Shown here in pieces: positions 45,347 through 54,400 of a stretch of 64,000 nucleotides of DNA. The notes under the pieces are model-generated. The model was not told the origin of the DNA. It did not search any database and saw only the letters and a list, made by a program, of their open reading frames with translations. Positions within the stretch are counted from its first letter, which is position 1. The number at the start of each line of letters is the position of its first letter. The translations under genes and the position numbers were made by a program. The DNA is from Pseudomonas vlassakiae. Its GTDB lineage: Bacteria > Pseudomonadota > Gammaproteobacteria > Pseudomonadales > Pseudomonadaceae. The stretch lies in the NCBI RefSeq assembly GCF_014269035.2, contig NZ_JABWRP020000019.1, forward strand, positions 1 through 64,000, given 5' to 3'.

Positions 45347-45826
45347 TCAGCCCTGGGCGAACTGCAACAACCTGTCGCCCTCCAGCCGGTAGCGCACCCA
45401 CTCCGCTTGCGGTTCGGCGCCCAGCGATCGGTAGAAACCGATCGCGGGCTCGTTCCAGTCCAGCACGCTCCACTCGAAGCGTCCGCACCCTTTGGCCACG
45501 GCTTCGCGAGCGATGTGCCGCAGCACATCCCGACCTGCGCCGCCGCCACGTTGTTCAGGGGTGATGTACAGGTCTTCCAGGTAAATGCCGTTGCGGCCTT
45601 GCCAGGTCGAGTAGCTGTAGAAGTACACGGCAAAGCCGATGGCCTGGCCATCGCGCTCGCAGATCAGGCTGTGCACGGTGCTGCCCTCATCGAACAGGCT
45701 GTGCTCGATATCGGCCAGGGTGGCGACCACTTCGTGACGGGCGCGCTCGTAGTCCGCCAGCTCGGTGATGTAGGCGAGAATCTGCGCGGCATCGGCGCGA
45801 ACGGCGGGGCGGATGGTCAAGCTCAT
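45347..45826 (-). CDS. GNAT-family N-acetyltransferase
   Basis: A 159-residue acetyltransferase of the diamine/thialysine (SSAT-like) group. It has the DYERARHEV segment, the acetyl-CoA binding loop YLEDLYITPEQRGGGAGRDVLRHIA and the LDWNEPAIGFYRSLGAEP C-terminal motif. It probably acetylates polyamines or related amines. AAGGAAG precedes the ATG at 45826. Convergent with the sulfonate-binding protein gene. Confidence 0.9.
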   Translation of the reverse strand: MSLTIRPAVRADAAQILAYITELADYERARHEVVATLADIEHSLFDEGSTVHSLICERDGQAIGFAVYFYSYSTWQGRNGIYLEDLYITPEQRGGGAGRDVLRHIAREAVAKGCGRFEWSVLDWNEPAIGFYRSLGAEPQAEWVRYRLEGDRLLQFAQG

Positions 45827-45973
45827 GCAGGGCTTCCTTGTGCTTGGCTGAGGGTGCGCTTGGTGAACGGTACAGTAATGTGTATGTGCATAATTTAATG
45901 CAGCTGTACCGGTCGCAGGGTAAGGCGACTCCGTTAGTGTGACAGCTCCTGCAATACTTCTGGAGTGCCTGCC

Positions 45974-46594
45974 ATGCTTGCCTCTGCCGACCTGCTGACC
46001 GCCTTCGTGCTGTTTGCCTTCGTGTCCTCGATCACTCCTGGGCCTAACAACACCATGCTGCTGGCCTCGGGCGTGAACTTCGGCGTGCGCCGTTCGATCC
46101 CGCATGCCATGGGCATCAGCGTCGGCTTCATGGTCATGGTGCTGGCCGTGGGCCTGGGCCTGGGTGAGGTGTTCAAGGCCTGGCCAGTGCTGTACACCGT
46201 GTTGCGTTACACCGGTGCGGCCTACTTGTTGTACCTGGCCTGGAAGATCGCCACTTCAGGGCCGCTTGGCGCTGACTCGCCGAGCGCGCGCAAGCCGTTG
46301 GGGTTCTGGGGGGCGGCGGCATTCCAGTGGGTCAACCCCAAGGCCTGGGTGATGGCGGTCGGGGCAATCACTACCTACACGCCCGCCCAGGGCTACGTGA
46401 TGAATGTGATCGTCATCGCCGCGTTGTTCGCCTTGGTCAACCTGCCCAGCGTCGGTGTCTGGGTGATGTTCGGCAGCGCCCTGCGCAACCTGCTGCAGAA
46501 CCCGCGCTGGCTGATGCTGTTCAATGTCCTGATGGCCTTGCTGCTGGTGATATCACTGTACCCGCTGCTGTTTGTAGAATCGGCGTTTTCATGA
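45974..46594 (+). CDS. LysE/RhtB-family exporter
   Basis: A 206-residue inner-membrane exporter with six hydrophobic segments. The N-terminal SSITPGPNNTMLLASGVNFG motif is that of the RhtB branch. QWVNPKAWVMAVGAITTY matches the conserved mid-segment. It probably exports amino acids or cysteine-pathway metabolites. CTGGAG eight bases upstream selects the ATG at 45974; a GTG nine bases earlier is less likely. Confidence 0.9.
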   Translation: MLASADLLTAFVLFAFVSSITPGPNNTMLLASGVNFGVRRSIPHAMGISVGFMVMVLAVGLGLGEVFKAWPVLYTVLRYTGAAYLLYLAWKIATSGPLGADSPSARKPLGFWGAAAFQWVNPKAWVMAVGAITTYTPAQGYVMNVIVIAALFALVNLPSVGVWVMFGSALRNLLQNPRWLMLFNVLMALLLVISLYPLLFVESAFS

Positions 46595-46615
46595 CGCGAT
46601 GAGTACAGCAAACCG

Positions 46616-47491
46616 ATGCAGTTGATTCCCTGGTCCTTTGACAGCGCCGAAGGCTTCACCCTGCGTGGCTGGCGCTCGCCAGCCAGTGGCAAGCCCTTGC
46701 TGCACTTCCTGCACGGCAACGGCTTCTGCTGCCTGGCCTACCAGCCTTTGCTGATGAGCCTGAGCGAAGATTTCGATCTGTGGCTCTGCGATGTCCAGGG
46801 CCATGGTGACAGCGACCATGGTGGGGCCTTCCGTGGTTGGAACCGTACCGCCGCGCTGGCGGTAGAGGCCTTCGAGGCCGGCCGCGGTGAATATGGCGAG
46901 GTTCCCCGGTACGCCGTGGGGCATAGCTTCGGTGGCGTGCTGACCGGGTTGATGCTGGCCAGCCAGCCGGGCTTGTTTGCCCGTGCCGTACTGCTCGACC
47001 CGGTGCTCTTCAGCCGGCGCATGATCGGCGTGATGGGCGCCGCTGCACTGCTCGGCCTGCACCGCCGGCATGCCTTGGCGCGCAAGGCTGCCAGCCGACG
47101 CAGCCATTGGCCAGACCGGGACGCGGCGCGGGCCTCGCTGCATGGGCGTGGCATCTTCAAGGGCTGGACCGACGCGGCGCTGCAAGCGTATGTCGAGCAC
47201 GCGATCGGGGACTGCGGCGAGGGGGTGGTGCTCAAGTGTCGGCCCAGCCGCGAAGTGGAGATTTTCAGCTCGTTCCCGTCGCGCATGTGGGCGCAGCTGG
47301 CTTCCCTCCAGGTGCCCACGTTGGTCCTTTACGGCGAAGACACCTATCCCTTCGTGCCGCATTCGGTGCAGCGCCTGGCCCGCCTCAACCCTGCAGTCAG
47401 CGCCCGCCAGGTACCTGGCGGGCACTGCTTCATGCAGGAGGACCCGGCCATGGCTGCACAACAGGTGTTGGACTACCTGAAAGCAGAATGA
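46616..47491 (+). CDS. Alpha/beta hydrolase
   Basis: A 291-residue alpha/beta-fold hydrolase. The oxyanion region is HFLHGNGFCC, the nucleophile elbow is GHSFGG (Ser about 104), the acid is in LYGEDTYPF and the terminal His is in GGHCFMQED. It is a cytoplasmic esterase or lipase-like enzyme of unknown substrate. It follows the LysE gene by 21 bases and may be co-transcribed. Confidence 0.88.
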   Translation: MQLIPWSFDSAEGFTLRGWRSPASGKPLLHFLHGNGFCCLAYQPLLMSLSEDFDLWLCDVQGHGDSDHGGAFRGWNRTAALAVEAFEAGRGEYGEVPRYAVGHSFGGVLTGLMLASQPGLFARAVLLDPVLFSRRMIGVMGAAALLGLHRRHALARKAASRRSHWPDRDAARASLHGRGIFKGWTDAALQAYVEHAIGDCGEGVVLKCRPSREVEIFSSFPSRMWAQLASLQVPTLVLYGEDTYPFVPHSVQRLARLNPAVSARQVPGGHCFMQEDPAMAAQQVLDYLKAE

Positions 47492-47587
47492 TTGTTCTGT
47501 TCGTGGAACGATGAGTGCCATTTCAACTGGCTACCGGCTTATTGGCCTCATTGGTAAGGTTAACCCAGCCAAGAGAGGAGACTTCTC

Positions 47588-48475
47588 ATGAAACAGATCC
47601 TGGGTATCCACCGCAGCCCTCACGTCCATTGGGTGGGTGATGGCTTCCCGGTGCGCAGCCTGTTCACGTATGACAACCTGGCCAGCAAGATCAGCCCGTT
47701 CCTGCTGCTCGACTATGCCGGCCCGTACGACTTCAGCCCGACCAGCGCGCGACGCGGTGTCGGCCAGCACCCGCACCGTGGTTTCGAGACCGTGACCATC
47801 GTCTATCAGGGCGAACTGGAGCACCGCGACTCGACCGGCGCCGGTGGCCTGATCGGTCCCGGTGACGTGCAGTGGATGACCGCTGCCAATGGCATCATCC
47901 ACGAAGAGTTCCATTCACCGGCCTTTGCCCGCAGTGGTGGTTCGCTGGAGATGGTGCAGCTCTGGGTCAACCTGCCGGCGCGTGACAAGCGTGCGGCGGC
48001 GGGGTACCAGACGCTGCTGGCCAAGGACATTCCGGTGGTGCAACTGGAGGGTGACGCCGGCAGCCTGCGGGTCATCGCGGGTAGCTATCAGGCCCACGCA
48101 GGCCCGGCGCGGACATTTACCCCGATGGATGTTTGGGACATGCGCCTGAAGGCGGGTGCCAGCCTGCAATTGCCGATCGCCGACGGCCACAATGCCGCTC
48201 TGGTGGTGCTGCGCGGTAGCGTACGCGTCAACGGCGAGCGCGAAGCCGGCCCGGCCAGCCTGGTGCTGTTGGAGCGCGCTGGCGAGGATGTGGCGATCGA
48301 GGCGCTCGAAGGCACCAGTCTGCTGTTGCTCAGCGGTGAGCCGATCGATGAGCCGATCGTAGGCTATGGCCCGTTCGTGATGAACAGCCAGGCAGAGATT
48401 GCCGAGTCGTTCGATGACTTCCACGCCGGGCGCTTCGGGCAGATGGCGGACGAGGGTGCTGGCCTGGATCATTGA
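47588..48475 (+). CDS. Pirin-family protein
   Basis: A 295-residue bicupin of the pirin family. The N-terminal cupin carries the metal-binding HPHRGFETVTIVYQGELEH motif (His62, His64 and His106-region HEE). Pirins act as metal-dependent regulators or as quercetinase-like dioxygenases. AGAGGAG precedes the ATG. A REP pair follows the stop. Confidence 0.9.
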   Translation: MKQILGIHRSPHVHWVGDGFPVRSLFTYDNLASKISPFLLLDYAGPYDFSPTSARRGVGQHPHRGFETVTIVYQGELEHRDSTGAGGLIGPGDVQWMTAANGIIHEEFHSPAFARSGGSLEMVQLWVNLPARDKRAAAGYQTLLAKDIPVVQLEGDAGSLRVIAGSYQAHAGPARTFTPMDVWDMRLKAGASLQLPIADGHNAALVVLRGSVRVNGEREAGPASLVLLERAGEDVAIEALEGTSLLLLSGEPIDEPIVGYGPFVMNSQAEIAESFDDFHAGRFGQMADEGAGLDH

Positions 48476-48485
48476 CTGCCTGAAT

Positions 48486-48580
48486 CGGCCTCTCGCGGGT
48501 AAACCCGCTCCGCGGAATGCTCACTCCGCTCAAGGCGGTGACGATCCTGTGGGAGCGGGTTTACCCGCGAAGAGGCCGGT
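48486..48580. repeat. REP inverted pair
   Basis: CGGCCTCTCGCGGGTAAACC and its inverse GGGAGCGGGTTTACCCGCGA... form a near-perfect dyad of about 26 bases per arm between the pirin gene and the glycosylase gene. It belongs to the same family as the element at 11379-11462. Confidence 0.8.
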
Positions 48581-48613
48581 ACAAACTCCGGCAAACCTTG
48601 GCATGATGCAGTG

Positions 48614-49525
48614 ATGCCACAGTCCCGACTGCACGCCGTTCAGCGCTCACTCACTGCCTGCCGCCAGCACACGCTGTGGCTGCGTTACCCTACGCCCTAT
48701 CACTGGCCATCGACCCAGGCCTTCCTGGCCGCCCGCTGCATTCCCGGTGTTGAGACCTTCAGTAATGGCCTCTATCGCCGCAGTCTCTCCGTGGCTGGCC
48801 AACACGCTGTACTCGAAGCCAGGCCTGCCAGTGGCAACCGCCTGTACATCCAGCTCAGCGGTGTGCCTGCCTCAGCCGTCCCTTTCCTGATCGCCCGTAT
48901 CCGTCGTTTCTTCGACCTGGACGCCGACCCGGCGCGCATCGCCGCCGAGCTGTCCCGCGACCCGTTGATGGCCAGGCTGCTCGCCGTACGCCCAGGCCTG
49001 CGCGTTCCGCAAGGCTGGGACGCCTGTGAGCAGGCCATGCGCACGGTGCTCGGTCAGCAGATCAGCGTGGCGGGCGCCATGACCCTGGCAGGGCGCCTGG
49101 TGGTGCGCCACGGCCAGCCGTTGCGTGTTCCGGCCGCCGGCCTGACGCATGTGTTCCCGACGGCGGACGTGCTCGCCGCTGCCGACCTGGAAAACATGGG
49201 CATGCCTCGCGCACGTGCTGCCACCCTCGGAACGCTGGCGCGTGCGCTGAAGGAACAAACCGGATTGCTGCGTAACGGCCAGGCGCTGGAGCCGCTGGTG
49301 GCCGAGCTCTGCCGGCTGAAAGGGATCGGCCCCTGGAGTGCCCAGTACCTGGCACTGCGCCAGGCCGGCGCCAGCGATGCATTGCCGTTGGGCGATGTGG
49401 CGCTGGCCAAGGCCTTGCGCCTACTGGAAGGCCCTGACAGCCGACTGGCCGAACGCGCCCAGGCCTGGCGCCCCTGGCGTGCCTATGCCGCGCAGCATCT
49501 GTGGGCGTCCCTGGCTGACACTTAG
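48614..49525 (+). CDS. alkA: DNA-3-methyladenine glycosylase II (AlkA-type)
   Basis: A 303-residue base-excision glycosylase of the HhH-GPD superfamily. The AlkA N-terminal domain occupies about residues 1-110. The helix-hairpin-helix LCRLKGIGPWSAQYLALR precedes the catalytic Asp261 (LPLGDVALAKAL). It removes alkylated purines. No Ada domain is fused. A GTG one codon upstream (48611) is possible; neither start has a clear ribosome site. Confidence 0.9.
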   Translation: MPQSRLHAVQRSLTACRQHTLWLRYPTPYHWPSTQAFLAARCIPGVETFSNGLYRRSLSVAGQHAVLEARPASGNRLYIQLSGVPASAVPFLIARIRRFFDLDADPARIAAELSRDPLMARLLAVRPGLRVPQGWDACEQAMRTVLGQQISVAGAMTLAGRLVVRHGQPLRVPAAGLTHVFPTADVLAAADLENMGMPRARAATLGTLARALKEQTGLLRNGQALEPLVAELCRLKGIGPWSAQYLALRQAGASDALPLGDVALAKALRLLEGPDSRLAERAQAWRPWRAYAAQHLWASLADT

Positions 49526-49740
49526 GCATCCTCAGCGACCGCCTGTCGCGAACTGCCAGCATTCGATCGAACGAGCAGTGCTCCCCGCCGTTCTTCCACT
49601 AAGGTGCTAAGGGATTCCCCGCATGATCATTGCCCCGGCGCATGGACGGCCGCTTGGGCATGCGCAATATCAATTGGCACCCTGCCTGCCAAAGGCGTAC
49701 TCACACACAACAGGCCATCCAGTACAGAGAGGGTCGTACT

Positions 49741-50001
49741 ATGTCGTTGATAGGAGTTTCGATGCTGGAAATGCGGCAGATCATCGAGCAGGCTTGCCTG
49801 CCCGACCGCTGCGAAGTCAGCTGCCCGGACGGCACCACCCTGACCATTCGCCTGGGTCAGGGGCAAAGCCTGGAGGAGGGCGTGACCCTCTCCGGGGTCT
49901 CATTGCAGAGCTTGAACAGTTGTCGCGACCTGGTGAATCTTGTCGGTCAGTTGCACACCCTGCGGGACAGCCACCCGGCGGCACTCAGGGCCATCGCCTG
50001 A
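49741..50001 (+). CDS. DUF1652 domain-containing small protein
   Basis: An 86-residue protein with the DUF1652 pattern common in Pseudomonas: LEMRQIIEQACLPDRCEVSCPDGTTLTIRL, then a GVSLQSLNSCRDLVNLVGQL segment. Function unknown. Two starts are plausible: 49741 (behind GAGAGGG) and 49762 (behind TAGGAG, the stronger site, giving 79 residues). Confidence 0.7.
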   Translation: MSLIGVSMLEMRQIIEQACLPDRCEVSCPDGTTLTIRLGQGQSLEEGVTLSGVSLQSLNSCRDLVNLVGQLHTLRDSHPAALRAIA

Positions 50002-50019
50002 GCACCCGATGCGTACCGG

Positions 50020-50634
50020 TCAGCCGAGGCTGGCCGGGCGCACGTATTCGGGCATCAGCCCGTGGCTCCAGAACAGGATCATCGATACCAGGATGGTCAC
50101 CAGCAACAGCAACCCCACCCCCCACACGCAGCTGGCAAACAGCATGGCCTGCTCTTTGCGCAGGCGCAGGAAGGTCTGCAAGCCGCCGTACAGCAACACC
50201 GTGGCGTAGGCTGACGCGGCGACCAGCGCCAGCAGTGCCAGCCAGCGGACCGGCACCAGGCCAACGACGCCGGCGAAGAACCACGGCGTAGCGCAGTAGG
50301 CGGCAAAGCCGATGCATTGGTTGAGCGTCGGTTGCGCATCGAAACCGCGCGACATCCAACGGATCATCACCCCCATCAGCATCACCCCGACCACCGTGGT
50401 GGCGTACAGCAGCCCGGCCAGTTGCGCGGCGCTGGCCATGCTCAAGCGTACGCGGTCCTCTGCGGCCAGGCTCCAGCCGAAGGTGGTGGTACCGACGAAC
50501 AGGCACAGGGCAGGGATCAGGGCCAGCGCCAACAGGCGCGGCAGGTATTGCTGCGGATGATCTTCTTCGGCGCGGCGGATGTCGATCCAGGCGTCGGAGG
50601 GGCGCGTGAAGAGTTTGAGCAACGGGCTGTTCAT
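50020..50634 (-). CDS. Yip1-family integral membrane protein
   Basis: A 204-residue protein with five membrane helices (for instance LPRLLALALIPALCLFVG and VGLLLLVTILVSMILFW) and the Yip1 start LLKLFTRPSDAWIDIR. Bacterial members have no known role. Convergent with the DUF1652 gene. Confidence 0.82.
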   Translation of the reverse strand: MNSPLLKLFTRPSDAWIDIRRAEEDHPQQYLPRLLALALIPALCLFVGTTTFGWSLAAEDRVRLSMASAAQLAGLLYATTVVGVMLMGVMIRWMSRGFDAQPTLNQCIGFAAYCATPWFFAGVVGLVPVRWLALLALVAASAYATVLLYGGLQTFLRLRKEQAMLFASCVWGVGLLLLVTILVSMILFWSHGLMPEYVRPASLG

Positions 50635-50718
50635 GGCGTTCTCCAGAAGGCAAGCCTTGTAGTTATGGAGATCCGCCGCTTGTATCAGGTTCATCCTGAC
50701 GCGTGGCCGTTGATCGGC

Positions 50719-51006
50719 TTATTGCAGTTCCAGCAGCAGGTTCAAGCCGCCATCGCCGCACTTGCCTTGATCGCGGACCACGCCATGATAGCTCCGCCCG
50801 TCCCATACGAACGCCACACTGTGGGCGCGCTCGACCTTGTCTGGCAAGGGTGGACAGATATGCAGGCGCAGGCCAGGGCGGCCCTGCAGATTGAGAGGGG
50901 CGAGCTGGCACTGGCATTCCACGCTCAGGGCGACCGGGCCGAACAGGGTGTCACGGACGTAGTCGAGTTGCAGGCTGGAATTGGGCGCACGGCCGGGCAT
51001 CTTCAT
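50719..51006 (-). CDS. Hypothetical protein, PilZ-sized
   Basis: A 95-residue protein that I do not recognise. It contains a CQCQLAPLNLQGRPGLRLHICPPLP centre with three Cys and a hydrophobic end GLNLLLELQ. There is no signal peptide. GGAG ten bases upstream supports the ATG at 51006; a second Met is two codons in. Codon use is like that of its neighbours, and the reading frame is well bounded. Confidence 0.5.
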   Translation of the reverse strand: MKMPGRAPNSSLQLDYVRDTLFGPVALSVECQCQLAPLNLQGRPGLRLHICPPLPDKVERAHSVAFVWDGRSYHGVVRDQGKCGDGGLNLLLELQ

Positions 51007-51281
51007 GGCCGCAGGGCTCCTGGGCGCTGGCACAGCAGGGAAGACGGGTTAGGCATTGGCGGCAGGCTCCTGGCAAAAGGATGGCACGTATCATCTTTTG
51101 GAAGCCTACCGCAGCTGTATGTTCAACTTGTTTCATGGGTTTTCACGGTTTTTTTGCAGTGGGCCGACGAAGGGCCGCGTGGCGCGGTGCGTCGTCAGTC
51201 AGCCGCTTGCAGGGGATCATCTGCGTTCACGCCTGCCCGAAAAAGCCCCGCTGCCATCTTCCGAAACGACAATGCATATCA
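51007..51281. other. Intergenic upstream part of the oxidase control region
   Basis: About 275 bases without a credible gene. It is lower in GC than its surroundings, with T-runs near 51145. I see no further copy of the inverted repeat found at 51282. It probably contains the promoter of the divergent small hypothetical gene. Confidence 0.5.
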
Positions 51282-51299
51282 TCCCCCCGATTCGGGGAA
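51282..51299. promoter_or_regulatory. Candidate enhancer (UAS) for the oxidase operon
   Basis: TCCCCC-CGATTC-GGGGAA matches the TTCCCC-N6-GGGGAA element found twice upstream of the response-regulator gene (62893 and 62937), with one mismatch in the arms. It lies about 84 bases before the -24 element, the usual distance for a sigma-54 activator. A second GC dyad (GGGGA-TCC-TCCCC, 51308-51320) follows. Confidence 0.6.
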
Positions 51300-51350
51300 T
51301 TTCCATGGGGGATCCTCCCCAAATGGGTCCGTTTCCATTACTAACTGACT

Positions 51351-51368
51351 GAAATAGCACGCTATTTC
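51351..51368. promoter_or_regulatory. Inverted repeat next to the -24 element
   Basis: GAAATAG-CACG-CTATTTC is a perfect 7-base-arm dyad ending 5 bases before the TGGCAC of the sigma-54 promoter. It could be an additional operator; the binding factor is unknown. Confidence 0.4.
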
Positions 51369-51372
51369 CTTA

Positions 51373-51388
51373 TGGCACACACCTTGCT
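51373..51388 (+). promoter_or_regulatory. Sigma-54 promoter of the multicopper oxidase operon
   Basis: TGGCAC-N5-TTGCT, with GG at 51374 and GC at 51386 separated by exactly ten bases, matches the -24/-12 consensus (TGGCACG-N4-TTGCW) at all but one position. It lies 38 bases upstream of the start codon. Transcription would need RpoN and an enhancer-binding activator. Confidence 0.8.
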
Positions 51389-51426
51389 GCCCTCTCTGCA
51401 GTGTTTCTGTGTCCCGGAGGTGCAGC

Positions 51427-54400
51427 ATGTCGACCCCGTCCAAAGGCCCCGTCCTGACATCACTGGTCCTGGCCTTGTTTGGCTGGGAAGCGTCCGGCGA
51501 CAGTGAGGCTGCCGTGCAGTGCCAGCGCACGCTGGTGGCCAACGTGGTGGCCCTGGATCAGCCGCTGATGTTCAACCGCCTGGGCGCGCAGAACGCCAAC
51601 GGCATGATCTTCGCCCTGCGCGAGGATGTGGTGGACGAGCGTCAGGTTCCGCTGAGCAAGGGCGGTGCCGCGGTGCCGGGCAAGGTGACCCTGCGCCCTG
51701 ACAAGCGCCCACGGCCGATCGTGCTGCGCGTGGCCGCCGGGGACTGCCTCACGGTCAACCTCACCAACCTGCTCGACTACCGGGCCAACCCCAACAAGCA
51801 TGGCATCGAGGCGGAACACGTCGAAGGCGTCGAACTGCCGAAAGACCCGGCTGCCGAAGGCTTCGTCGCCGACGAGCAAGTCGCCGAGCGCATGGTCGGC
51901 TTCCAGGTCAACGGCATGCAGGCGGTCAACAGCATCGCCGACATCTCTGCCAACACCGGCCGCAACGGCAACTTCCTGGTCAGCCCCGGCAGCACCCGCA
52001 GCTACACCTTGTTTGCCGAACGCGAAGGGGCCTTCGTCGCTACCAGCAAGGCCGCCACCTTTGGCGGCGAAGGGGCTGCCGGCAACGTCGCCAACGGCTT
52101 GTTCGGCCAGGTGGTGGTGGTCCCCAAAGGTGGGCGAACCTACCGCAACACCCTGACCGAAGAAGAAATGCGCCTGGCCACCACCGGCCGCACCGCCGCT
52201 GGCCAGCCGGTGATCGACTACGAGGCCCGCTACCCACAGCGCGAGCCCTGGATCACCGAGGGCAAGGCCGGCAAGCCGATCATCGCGATGATCGACGGCA
52301 ACCAGATCCTCAGCAGCGAAACCGACGCCATCGTCATGGGCCCCAACCCTGATGGCAGCTTCCCAAAGTCCACCTACCCACTGGAAAGCATCGGCAAGCG
52401 CAACCCGGCGCTGCCCAACCGGCTCGAAGCGTTCCGCGACTTCGCCTCGCAGTTCGCCGATGAGGTGGCCGGCACCCAGGCCTTCCCCGGTTACTGGGCG
52501 GACCCGGTGATGGGGCATGTACTGGAACCGGCACGCGACGCGTTCATGATCAACTACGGCTCCGGTGGCATGGGCGCCGAGGTGGTTGCCAACCGTCTCG
52601 GCGTGGGGCCGATGCATGACTGCCTGTCGTGCGCCTACGAAGAGTTCTTCCTCAGTGCGCACACCGTGGGCGATATTGGCACCCTGGTCGATGTGCCGGC
52701 CAACGTCGGCCTCGAACATATCCGCCCCGGCGAAGTGCCGCCGGCCAGTGCCACCGGGGTGAAGGCCAGCATGGCCCTGTACCCGGCGGAACCGGCCAAT
52801 GTGCACCATAGCTATATCGGTGACTTCACCAAGTTCCGCAACACCCACAACGGTCACGAGCAGCACATCTTCCACTTGCACGGGCACCAGTGGCTGTTCA
52901 ACCCCAACGACGACAATTCCGACTACATCGATGCCCAGGGTATCGGTGCCGGCGTCGGCTACACCTATGAGATCGCCAACGGTGGCTCGGGCAACCGCAA
53001 CCGGGTGGCCGGCGATGCCATCTATCATTGCCATTTCTACCCGCATTTCGCCCAAGGCATGTGGGCCATGTGGCGGGTGCATGACGTGTTCGAGGAAGGC
53101 ACCCGGCTGGATGTCAGCGGGCAGGGCGAGAACGGCTTCCACAGCACGCCGTTCGCACTGCGCAGCGGCAAGCCAGCGCCAGGCGCCCGGGCACTGCCAG
53201 ACGGCGAGATCGTTGCCGGCACGCCAATCCCGGCCATCGTGCCGTTGCCAGGCAAGGCCATGGCGCCGATGCCTGGCAAGGTGGTGGTGGTGCCCAAGCT
53301 CGCTGCCGAGCAGGTGGTCGCCAACGACGATGACCACGCCCAGCCGCCTGGCGCTGCCAAGGCGATCGGCTCGCTGGCCCTGGTCGACCGCAGCGAGGCC
53401 AACCGCAATGCCGACGGTACGCTGAAGAACCCGGGCTACCCGTTCTGGATCGGCGGCATGGAAAGCAGCGTTGGCAACCGCCCGCCGACCCCGCCTCTGG
53501 ACATGCTCGACCCGACCCTGGCCCGGCAGCTCAAGGACAGCGGCAAAGCCCTGTGGGCCAACCTCGACCCCAACCAGGTCGATGGCTGGGACGGTGGACT
53601 CGGGCGCCATGCGCTGGACGGTGTATCCGCTGGCGGCGAAGCCGTTACCACCACCACCAAACTGGATTTTTCCAAGGTGGTGCACCGGGCCAAGCCGATC
53701 TACCTGCCGGAGGAGGGCACCGACGTCGAGCAGGCCGCCATGCAGTTCCATGCGGCAGCCGAGCACCCCAGCTACGCGCTGGTCCCTGGCAGCCAGCCGG
53801 TGCCCAAGGCGTTCCGCACCAACGGCGCGCTGCCAACCGCAGGCGCCCCCTTCTACGAGCCGTGCATGGATGACCGCGGCAAACGCCTGACCCAGTCTTC
53901 GGGCGCGGGCGAATTCTTCAGCGGCGAAAGCCTGAGCGGTATCAACTTCCGTGGCGCGTCTGCCTTCACTGCCGATCGCCCGCGCATCTACAAGGGCGCC
54001 AACATCCAGTTCGACGCGGTGTACAACAAGGTCGGCTACCACTTCCCGCAGGCGCGCATCATCGCCCTGTGGGAAGACGCCTGGCCGGTGATCACCAAGC
54101 AGCGCCCGCCAGAGCCACTGGTGATGCGCATGAACACCTTCGACTGCACGATGTACCAGCACACCAACCTGATCCCGTCGTTCTATGAAATGGACGACTA
54201 CCAGGTGCGCACCCCGACCGACGTGATCGGCCAGCACATCCACCTGCCCAAGTGGGACCTGACCGCTGCCGACGGTTCGGCCAATGGCTGGAACTACGAA
54301 GACGGCATCCTCTCGCCCGGCAGTGTGGTCGAGCGCGTGCAGGCCATCCGTGCCTTCAACAACTGCACCGAGGGCGACCCTCGCGACGGCACCGCTGCCT

